From Eubacterium sp. (GTDB lineage: Bacteria > Bacillota > Clostridia > Peptostreptococcales > Anaerovoracaceae): 64,000 bases of DNA. The translations under genes and the position numbers were made by a program. The stretch covers positions 1-64,000 of the forward strand of contig JAFWHX010000017.1 in assembly GCA_017533915.1 (NCBI GenBank), written 5' to 3'. Shown in pieces: positions 43,526 to 50,646 of this stretch. Each line of letters begins with the position of its first letter. Positions within the stretch are counted from its first letter, which is position 1. A model generated the notes under the pieces. The model saw only the letters and a list, made by a program, of their open reading frames with translations, was not told the DNA's origin and searched no databases.

Positions 43526-46228
43526 ATGGATAAATATAATGTAACCGGTATGACATGCTCTGCGTGCCAGGCGCATGTGGAAAAGGCTGTGTCGAACGTT
43601 CCGGGAGTGGAATCGTGCACGGTCAGTCTGTTGACTAATTCTATGGGTGTCGAAGGAACCGCGGCGCCGGCGGATATTATAAAAGCTGTAGAGGACGCGG
43701 GCTACGGTGCTTCGATCAGAGAAGAACAGAAAAGAGCCTCCGGAGGAAAGAACGGTGAAAGCGCCGGATCAGGACGTGCTGCGGACGGGGGATCCGTTTC
43801 AGGCAGCGCAGGAGCCTCATATGATCCGTATGCGGCGGAGAAAGAGGCCCTGAGGGACAAAGAGACGCCTAAGCTGAAAAAACGTCTTATTTCGTCTGTT
43901 TTGATTCTTATCGTGCTTATGTACTTCTCAATGGGGCATACGATGCTGGGATGGCCGGTGCCTCAGATCTTCGCGAATCCGCTGTCTCTGGGGCTGCTGG
44001 AAATGATTCTTTCATTCGTGATAATGCTCATCAATAAGCAGTTCTTCATAAGCGGAACGAGAAGCGTGCTCCACGGGGCACCGAACATGGATACTCTGGT
44101 AGCTATGGGGGCGGGGATATCATTCGCATGGAGCGTGGTCGTTTTGTTCAGGATGACAGGCGCGGCATGGGCTGGTGACACAGAAATGGCGAATCATATG
44201 CTGCACAACGAGATCTATTTCGAGTCGGCCGCAATGATCGTAACTCTGATCACTGTAGGGAAGATGCTTGAGGCGATGTCAAAGGGAAGGACCACGGATG
44301 CGCTGAAAGGACTCATGAAGCTGGCACCGAAGACCGCAAACAAGATAGTTGACGGTAAAGAAGTTACGGTCCCTATAGATGATATCGAGGTCGGCGACCT
44401 CTTCGCGGTGCGGCCGGGTGAGAATATCCCGGTAGACGGCGTGATCGTAGAGGGTGTGACGGCTGTCGATGAGTCGGCGCTCACAGGTGAGAGTATCCCG
44501 GTGGATAAGGCTGAGGGCGACGAGGTGTCGGCTGCAACGACGAATACCTCGGGATATATAAGAGCAAAAGCCACACGTGTCGGCCGTGACACTACGCTGT
44601 CGCAGATAATCCAGATGGTGAGCGACGCGGCTTCAACAAAAGCGCCGATCGCAAAAGTCGCTGACAAAGTTTCAGGAATATTCGTACCGGTCGTGCTTGT
44701 GCTCGCAGTCATCACATGCGCTGCATGGGTGATGCTTGGCAAAGACTTCCAGTTTGGCCTTGAGAGAGCGATCGCTGTGCTCGTGATCAGCTGCCCGTGC
44801 GCTCTCGGGCTTGCTACACCGGTCGCCATCATGGTAGGAAACGGAGTCGGCGCGAAGAACGGTATCCTTTTCAAGAATTCAGAGTCGCTGGAGATGACCG
44901 GGAAAGTGTCGCAGATAGCGCTGGACAAGACCGGAACGATCACAAAAGGAAAGCCGGAAGTAACAGATGTTGTCGAACCTTCAGAAGCAGCAGCCTCTGG
45001 ACAGGGTGGCATAGGACTTCTGACTTCGGCTTATTCGCTCGAGAAGATGAGTGAGCACCCGATCGCTAAGGCAATAGTTCAATACGCGGAAGACCAGGGT
45101 ATAAATGCCCGTGAAGTGACAGACTTTAAGATCGCTCCGGGAAACGGGCTTTCTGCGAAGATCGGCGGCGTGCTCGTAACAGGAGGAAGCAGGGACTATA
45201 TAAGAGAACAGTGCAGGATACCTGATGATATCGCTGTAAGATATTCAGAACTTATACAGAAAGGCAAGACTTGTGTGTTCTTTGCCGCTGACGGCGAGTG
45301 TCTGGGGATGATAGCGGTGTCTGACCAGATAAAAGCCGACAGCAGAGAAGCGATATCTGAGATGAAGAATATGGGCATCAATGTAGTGATGCTGACCGGA
45401 GATAACGAGATCACAGCAAAGAGCATAGCTTCAGAGGCTGGGGTGAATGAAGTCATCGGTAATGTTCTTCCTGACGGTAAAGAGGCTGTGATAAGGAGCC
45501 TTTCAGAAAACGGCATGACGGCGATGGTAGGAGACGGAATCAATGATGCTCCGGCTCTTACTAGAGCAGATATCGGTATCGCGATCGGCGCCGGAACTGA
45601 TGTCGCTATCGACGCGGCAGACGTGGTGCTCATGAACAGCAGCCTTATGGATGCTGCAGGAGCGATACAGCTGAGCCGTGCGACGCTTAAGAACATATAT
45701 GAGAACCTGTTCTGGGCATTTTTCTACAACGTGATGCTCATACCGCTTGCGGCAGGTGTATATACAGGGATACTCGGATGGACGCTCAGCCCGATGTGGG
45801 GAGCCGCGGCGATGAGCATCTCGAGCTTCTGTGTGTGCATGAACGCGCTGAGGCTGAACCTGATAAAACTCAAGAAGAGCACATCGTCTGAAACAGCGGA
45901 CGGCGGAAACACAGAAGACGATATCGCGGAAGAGGCAGACAGAACTGAGATCGAAGAAGAGCCAGAAGATGGTTCAGATGATAGAACTGATGATGTAGAA
46001 GACGAAAAGGAGAGCACTATGGAGAAGATCATAGGCGTAGAAGGAATGGTATGCGCTCACTGCGAGGGTACTGTGAAGAAGGCGCTCGAGGCGCTGGATG
46101 GAGTTGAGTCTGCCGAGGCTTCTGCTGAGAAGAAGCAGGCTGTCGTAAAGCTTTCAGCAGATGTCGCGGACGATATTCTTAAGAAAGCAGTAGAAGACTG
46201 TGACTATAAAGTGACAGGAATAGAATAA
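43526..46228 (+). CDS. copA: Copper-exporting P1B-type ATPase with C-terminal CopZ domain
   Basis: 900 residues from ATG 43526, with AAGGTCGG upstream; the earlier open frame is ignored. Order of parts: N-terminal heavy-metal domain (MTCSAC, residues 9-14), a Gly/Ser-rich linker, membrane helices, the A-domain (TGES), the CPC copper motif (C423-P-C425), the phosphorylated D467 (DKTGT), and [12 protein letters not shown]. After the last membrane helices comes an acidic linker of about 50 residues and a second heavy-metal domain (residues 832-900, MVCAHC with C843 and C846). The protein exports Cu(I). The C-terminal domain has its own internal start signals. Confidence 0.95.
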   Translation: MDKYNVTGMTCSACQAHVEKAVSNVPGVESCTVSLLTNSMGVEGTAAPADIIKAVEDAGYGASIREEQKRASGGKNGESAGSGRAADGGSVSGSAGASYDPYAAEKEALRDKETPKLKKRLISSVLILIVLMYFSMGHTMLGWPVPQIFANPLSLGLLEMILSFVIMLINKQFFISGTRSVLHGAPNMDTLVAMGAGISFAWSVVVLFRMTGAAWAGDTEMANHMLHNEIYFESAAMIVTLITVGKMLEAMSKGRTTDALKGLMKLAPKTANKIVDGKEVTVPIDDIEVGDLFAVRPGENIPVDGVIVEGVTAVDESALTGESIPVDKAEGDEVSAATTNTSGYIRAKATRVGRDTTLSQIIQMVSDAASTKAPIAKVADKVSGIFVPVVLVLAVITCAAWVMLGKDFQFGLERAIAVLVISCPCALGLATPVAIMVGNGVGAKNGILFKNSESLEMTGKVSQIALDKTGTITKGKPEVTDVVEPSEAAASGQGGIGLLTSAYSLEKMSEHPIAKAIVQYAEDQGINAREVTDFKIAPGNGLSAKIGGVLVTGGSRDYIREQCRIPDDIAVRYSELIQKGKTCVFFAADGECLGMIAVSDQIKADSREAISEMKNMGINVVMLTGDNEITAKSIASEAGVNEVIGNVLPDGKEAVIRSLSENGMTAMVGDGINDAPALTRADIGIAIGAGTDVAIDAADVVLMNSSLMDAAGAIQLSRATLKNIYENLFWAFFYNVMLIPLAAGVYTGILGWTLSPMWGAAAMSISSFCVCMNALRLNLIKLKKSTSSETADGGNTEDDIAEEADRTEIEEEPEDGSDDRTDDVEDEKESTMEKIIGVEGMVCAHCEGTVKKALEALDGVESAEASAEKKQAVVKLSADVADDILKKAVEDCDYKVTGIE
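46019..46228 (+). CDS. copZ: Internal, independently translatable CopZ-type copper chaperone
   Basis: Within the copA frame, AAGGAG (46007-46012) stands exactly six bases before ATG 46019. From there the frame encodes 69 residues, [17 protein letters not shown] at the start, the normal size of a free CopZ. So the same DNA could give both a tethered and a free chaperone. The sequence shows the signals; separate translation is inference. Confidence 0.6.
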   Translation: MEKIIGVEGMVCAHCEGTVKKALEALDGVESAEASAEKKQAVVKLSADVADDILKKAVEDCDYKVTGIE

Positions 46229-46245
46229 TACGCGATCACGGATCA

Positions 46246-46325
46246 GGGATCCATAGATGTTAGATGATTCCCTTCCGGGATCCGCAGACGATAGATGATC
46301 TCTTTCCGGGATCCATAGACATTAT
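46246..46325. repeat. 31-bp direct repeats after copA
   Basis: GGGATCC starts at 46246, 46277 and 46308, each followed by (C/G)(A/C)(T/A)AGA-type sequence. Two full units and one partial; the unit includes TAGATGAT and a TTTCC end. Confidence 0.8.
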
Positions 46326-46331
46326 AAAATA

Positions 46332-46385
46332 CCTTAATGCGGCTTTTCGCTGATGATCATGCATTCAGCCGCATTAAGGTTTTTT
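46332..46385 (+). terminator. Terminator of copA
   Basis: CCTTAATGCGGCT (46332-46344) pairs with AGCCGCATTAAGG (46367-46379), followed by TTTTTT. Confidence 0.93.
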
Positions 46386-46464
46386 AATGATTCCAGCTGC
46401 AGTTTTCTGATGATAGAACGAACGTAGCATAGTATAATGATGATACAGGAAAGGGGGCAGAGGA

Positions 46465-47196
46465 ATGAAGAAAAAAACATGGATAAGCGTAATTGCTTTG
46501 ATAGTGGTGCTTTTGATCGTGCCTGTCATGACTGCATGCGGAAGCAAGGCTGAGGAACAGCCTCAAGCTGGACCTGAGCAGCAGGAAGAGGAGCAGCCGG
46601 CGAGCACAGGACCGGAGCTTACAGACAGTCAGAAAGATTCGCTTCTGTGGCAGATCTCTGATCAGGAGATAGAGCTGAGATATCAGGAGTACATTCCGGA
46701 TGAGGAATTTGCGAATGCCGAGTTTTTCGGGATCGACAGAGAAGGAGATGAGGGCAAGGCATACGTGAACCTCGTTCAGGGAGAGTATGTAGTAGTCGAC
46801 GGCAGGGCTTACAATGTATCAGGGTCTGCCGGAGAAGCGATAATCAGATTCCAGTACACTGATGATCAGCCGAAATATCTTGAGACCATATGGAGCGCAG
46901 ACGGCGGCGATCATGAAAAGTGGATGGAAGAGAACTTCCCGGAGAGTTATCTGAAGAAGTCTGAGCAGTTTGTCGCTAATAACGATGAAGGAGAGAACGT
47001 GCTATTTCTCGAGATGGAAAAGGCGGTAGAAGAGGAGATGGGAGTTCCTGTAGAGAAGGATGATCTGCTTGAGATCGACGATGAAAAGGGAACATATCAG
47101 ATCCTGAAAGTGGTCGAGACAGGTGATCCGGCTGATGATACATACAAGTTCGATACAGAAGTTATACAAGAAGGCATGCTGGAAGACCTGAAATAA
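46465..47196 (+). CDS. Lipoprotein-like protein, paralogue A
   Basis: 243 residues. A signal segment (about 6-24) ends with MTAC, a lipobox-like site with C25, followed by a Gln/Glu-rich linker. The folded part ends with ETIWSADGGDHEKWMEENFP and a last segment EVIQEGMLEDLK. It is about half identical to the next gene. No family recognised with confidence. GGGGGCAGAGGA precedes the ATG. Confidence 0.72.
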   Translation: MKKKTWISVIALIVVLLIVPVMTACGSKAEEQPQAGPEQQEEEQPASTGPELTDSQKDSLLWQISDQEIELRYQEYIPDEEFANAEFFGIDREGDEGKAYVNLVQGEYVVVDGRAYNVSGSAGEAIIRFQYTDDQPKYLETIWSADGGDHEKWMEENFPESYLKKSEQFVANNDEGENVLFLEMEKAVEEEMGVPVEKDDLLEIDDEKGTYQILKVVETGDPADDTYKFDTEVIQEGMLEDLK

Positions 47197-47223
47197 TATA
47201 GATATTTAAAGGAGGTATAGGTC

Positions 47224-47958
47224 ATGGAAAACAGTAAAACGATAGCTTTGATACTTGCTGTAGTCATGATGCTTTCAGCTGCAGCAGTGATGACTGCATG
47301 CGGGAACAAGGCTGAGGAGCAGCCGGCGGATGAGCCGGAGCAGCAGGAAGAGCTGGTCGAGGAGCCTGAGGACGGTCCTGAGCTTTCTGAGGATCAGATG
47401 GACGATCTGTATGATCAGGCAGCCAGAAAAGTTCTTGAAGTGCAGTACGCTGACTATATGCCTGATGATGTATTTGGTCATGCGGAGGCGTTCAGCATCG
47501 AAAGAGATGGTGACAAAGGAGTATGGGATGTATATCTCGGCACAGGTGAATATGTGGTTCTGGATGGCAAGGCATACGAAGTTTCCGGCGCATATGGCGA
47601 AGCGATTCTGACATTCGACTACACAGCAGAAGGACCGAAGCTGACAGACGTCACATGGAGTGCGGACGGGGGCGGTCACGATAAGTGGATCGAGGACAAC
47701 TTCACTGAAGAAGCGGTCGAAGCCTGGAAAACATTCCTGGAAGACGAAAAGAATACTGAGTTTATCAAAGAAGTCGTCGAGAAAAAGGCAGAAGAGAAAC
47801 TTGGTGTTCCTGTAGAGACTGAGAACCTGCTCGAGATCGACAAAGACGCAGGAACTTACGAGATCGTAAAGACGATCGAATCCGGAGATCCGGAAGATGA
47901 CACATACACATTCGATACAGAGACGATAAAAGAAGGAAAACTGGAAGACCTGAAATAG
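47224..47958 (+). CDS. Lipoprotein-like protein, paralogue B
   Basis: 244 residues, with the same layout as the gene 27 bp upstream: signal segment, MTACGNKAEEQPA lipobox region, acidic linker, and a domain with GEYVVLDGKAYEVSGAYGEA and WSADGGGHDKWIEDNF matching paralogue A position by position. The pair arose by tandem duplication. Surface location is expected; function unknown. AAAGGAGG precedes the ATG, and a bidirectional terminator follows. Confidence 0.75.
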   Translation: MENSKTIALILAVVMMLSAAAVMTACGNKAEEQPADEPEQQEELVEEPEDGPELSEDQMDDLYDQAARKVLEVQYADYMPDDVFGHAEAFSIERDGDKGVWDVYLGTGEYVVLDGKAYEVSGAYGEAILTFDYTAEGPKLTDVTWSADGGGHDKWIEDNFTEEAVEAWKTFLEDEKNTEFIKEVVEKKAEEKLGVPVETENLLEIDKDAGTYEIVKTIESGDPEDDTYTFDTETIKEGKLEDLK

Positions 47959-47984
47959 GCTGGATCAGCAAAACACAACTGAAA

Positions 47985-48018
47985 AAGCCGGCATGCAGTT
48001 GCGTGCCGGCTTGTTTTT
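47985..48018. terminator. Terminator between the lipoprotein pair and RNase Z
   Basis: AAGCCGGCA (47985-47993) pairs with TGCCGGCTT (48004-48012), then GTTTTTAT. The A-run on the left allows use by the convergent gene as well. Confidence 0.9.
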
Positions 48019-49030
48019 ATTCCTGCGGGACCGACGGGTCCGGATCTTTGAAGTCGATCGTTTTTCGAAGACCGTCATGTCCTACGACGGTATTTCTGAA
48101 TATTGCGCGCGCGTTGTCAGCAAAGTTTTCGGGATCCTCTATGGACTGGCTGAAGTGGGTGAGCCAGAGTTCCTGCGCTCCTGCGTCGGATGCAGTCTCG
48201 GCTGCTTCAGGGAATGTCATGTGGCCCCATTCGATGGCTTTATCTATTTGCTCATCTGATTCATAGTTCCCTTCAAGGATCATAAGATCGGCGCCGCGTC
48301 CGAGTTCTGCCATCTCGGGGACAGGGCGCGTGTCAGTTGAATAGAGGATCTTGATGCCGCGGCGCTCAGGTCCCATAACAGCTGACGGCATGAAAGTCGT
48401 TCCGGAGGTATGTGCTGCATCAACAGTGCGTCCGTCCGGACCTGCCGCTGAAGTAAGTCCGGCAGATGAAGGAACTGTCACAGTCTCACCATGCTGCAGA
48501 CGCGACCAGTATTCTTTTGGTATGCCGAGTGCTTCAGCTTTGTCCGCGAGGAACATGCCGGGTCTTTTGATCTCTACAGTGTAGCCGAGGCATGGTATGA
48601 CATGATCGGCCGCGAAGGCTTTGATCAGCATTCTCCCGCACTGAACAAAACCGTTACGGATCTCGTCGCCGTCAGGATCGATCTCGACCACACCGATATC
48701 GAACGGAAGGCCGCCTGCGATCACGAGAAGGCCCTGGAGCACGTGCCTGAGGCCTGATGGGCCGACGATCGTAACGGGGTCGGTACGGCCGATGTTGCCC
48801 ATGGAAAGAAGAAGCCCAGGAAGGCCTGCGATGTGATCGGCGTGGAAGTGCGTGATGCAGATGACGTCGATCGGCTTCAGCCTGAGGCCGGACTCCGCGA
48901 GCGCGATCTGGGTGCCTTCGCCGCAGTCGATGAGAAGCGACGAGCCTTCACACGACGCATATAAAGTTGTCAGCCACCGGTTAGGGAGCGGGACCATGCC
49001 CGCGGTGCCGGCGAGACAGACGTCAAGCAT
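48017..49030 (-). CDS. rnz: Ribonuclease Z (metallo-beta-lactamase fold)
   Basis: 337 residues from ATG 49030, five bases after AAAGGAA; an ATG at 49051 lacks a site. RNase Z trims tRNA 3' ends. The zinc motif ITHFHADHIAGLPG is complete, with the earlier CLAGTAGMVPLPNRW strand, ILYSTDTRPVPE (Asp ligand) and WLTHFSQSIEDPE (late His). tRNA genes without encoded CCA, such as tRNA-Leu here, need this activity. It lies just downstream of the metallophosphoesterase gene on the same strand. Confidence 0.88.
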   Translation of the reverse strand: MLDVCLAGTAGMVPLPNRWLTTLYASCEGSSLLIDCGEGTQIALAESGLRLKPIDVICITHFHADHIAGLPGLLLSMGNIGRTDPVTIVGPSGLRHVLQGLLVIAGGLPFDIGVVEIDPDGDEIRNGFVQCGRMLIKAFAADHVIPCLGYTVEIKRPGMFLADKAEALGIPKEYWSRLQHGETVTVPSSAGLTSAAGPDGRTVDAAHTSGTTFMPSAVMGPERRGIKILYSTDTRPVPEMAELGRGADLMILEGNYESDEQIDKAIEWGHMTFPEAAETASDAGAQELWLTHFSQSIEDPENFADNARAIFRNTVVGHDGLRKTIDFKDPDPSVPQE

Positions 49031-49064
49031 TGGTGATTCCTTTCTGTTCAATATATCGAAAAAG

Positions 49065-50507
49065 CTATTTTACTTTTATTGTTACTGTCGCAGTCTTACT
49101 GCCGGGCTGGTATGTGTCGGTGCCAGACGCGGTGACACGGACTTTGACTTTGTAAGTTCCTTTTTTCGTGCCTTTTCTGATCTTGATCTTGCTGTTCTTC
49201 TTGTTTACGGTGAATCTGGCTTTGCCGGACACCTTTGTGTAATTCAGGGTGCCTGCTGATTCAGCGTTTTTCACTGTTATGCCTTTGACCGTCAGGGCTT
49301 TCTTCTTGAGCTTGCTGTACTTTACAGTCCTTGTGGCGCCGGAGGCTTTGATCGGGCTGTCCTCACGCGCGTTAACTCTGCGGATCCTGTTCACGCTCCT
49401 TATGCTGAAAAGGTTTGCGAAAAAACCGCTCTTGCGGCTTACCACGTCGTAGATCAACGCCGGGGCGCCGTTCTGGTATTTTGTCACTGTGATAAAGTCG
49501 CGGCCTACAGAGAGCAGGGTGGCTGAGGTGTTGCTGTCCAGATATCCTGCGGTGACGTATGTGTAGTAAGCCGGACCCCACGTTCCTTCTGCAGCGCCTG
49601 TCTCAATGAAAGAGCCTGCCGGTACGTAGAACTCGCCGGAGTATTTATCATTTGTTTCAGTAGAGTGGTTGTGTCCGTGCATAAAGACTACGTTACGGCG
49701 AAGTGCAAGGCTGAGGGTGTTTGAATCTACTCCTGTCGCGGCATAATTCAGCGCCTTGCTCCAGATCGTGCCGCCTTTATTGTCTTTTCGCGCATAATGG
49801 AGAGGCATGTGACAGAAAACAAAAACCGGAGCGCTGTCATTTTCATCGAGAGTGTCGATCCAGGCCTTGAAATCAGCCGCCGCAGTCTCAGCATTTTCTT
49901 CCTTCGCCATGTCGTTAAAAGCGATTCCGTATATGTAATATGCCGCTGAACCGTCTTCGTTGATGCCTGTCTTCATGACACCGGAACCGGTACCGTCAGC
50001 TCCGAACATGATGCCCGAGTCGTCTACGGCGTTCTGATCATGGCTCGCCCAGAGGATCGAGATGTCTTCCATAGGCTTGCTGGCGGCAAAGCCAAGGCTC
50101 AGCACTTCGTTGAATATCTCGCTGGTATTGAATTCCGGCTTCATGCTGCTCTCGAAATCGTTATGAGTGCTTTCGCTGCTCTCGAAATCGTTATGAGTGC
50201 TTTCGCTTGCCTCGTCATTTTTATGAAAGCTGACATCTCCGACCATGTCGCCGATCAGGCAGACATACTCCACGGATTTTGGCATGCCCGCCATAGCCTG
50301 GCCGATCGCTTCTGTATTTCCGTGCCTGTCCGACGCTACTGCTATAAGACGTTCGCTCTCTGCGTATGAAGAGAGCGGGATCATCACTATGAGCAGTATC
50401 ACTGCAGCGATCGACAGCCATTTACCTGTCGTATGTTTGTGTGACTTACTGCAATTGTTCGAGTTTGAAAGTATCATGTGTTTCATCTTCATTTTCCTCA
50501 TCTGCAA
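49065..50507 (-). CDS. Secreted metallophosphoesterase with C-terminal wall-type domain
   Basis: 480 residues. A signal peptide covers about 29-49 (WLSIAAVILLIVMIPLSSYA). The calcineurin-like catalytic core shows SDRHGNTEAI (DxH), LIGDMVGD, FVFCHMPLHY and HGHNHS, so all metal blocks are present. The C-terminal 90 residues are a Lys-rich beta domain (KKGTYKVKVRVTASGTDTY), common at the ends of secreted proteins in Clostridia and probably surface-binding. A nine-residue unit (ESTHNDFES) is duplicated near residues 100-120. Several ATG codons lie near the start; the one about eight codons in has the best spaced GAGG. Substrate unknown. Confidence 0.82.
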   Translation of the reverse strand: MQMRKMKMKHMILSNSNNCSKSHKHTTGKWLSIAAVILLIVMIPLSSYAESERLIAVASDRHGNTEAIGQAMAGMPKSVEYVCLIGDMVGDVSFHKNDEASESTHNDFESSESTHNDFESSMKPEFNTSEIFNEVLSLGFAASKPMEDISILWASHDQNAVDDSGIMFGADGTGSGVMKTGINEDGSAAYYIYGIAFNDMAKEENAETAAADFKAWIDTLDENDSAPVFVFCHMPLHYARKDNKGGTIWSKALNYAATGVDSNTLSLALRRNVVFMHGHNHSTETNDKYSGEFYVPAGSFIETGAAEGTWGPAYYTYVTAGYLDSNTSATLLSVGRDFITVTKYQNGAPALIYDVVSRKSGFFANLFSIRSVNRIRRVNAREDSPIKASGATRTVKYSKLKKKALTVKGITVKNAESAGTLNYTKVSGKARFTVNKKNSKIKIRKGTKKGTYKVKVRVTASGTDTYQPGSKTATVTIKVK

Positions 50508-50631
50508 ATGTCAGTTCTTCATGAGTAATTTTATCACTGTTGGCAGTGAAAATCAGTAAAAGATTGCGCAAGGGAACAGTGCTTTTTTTTTCGATTGAGA
50601 GTGTCAACTGAGGCCAGACGGAGAGTACTTG

Positions 50632-50640
50632 TGGTATACT
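50632..50640 (+). promoter_or_regulatory. Extended -10 promoter immediately before the TetM-NYN gene
   Basis: TGGTATACT (50632-50640) matches the extended -10 elements of rplS and pyrH in this window. There is no good -35. Transcription would begin about seven bases later, at or next to the A of ATG 50647, giving a leaderless mRNA. Confidence 0.6.
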
Positions 50641-50646
50641 AGAAAC

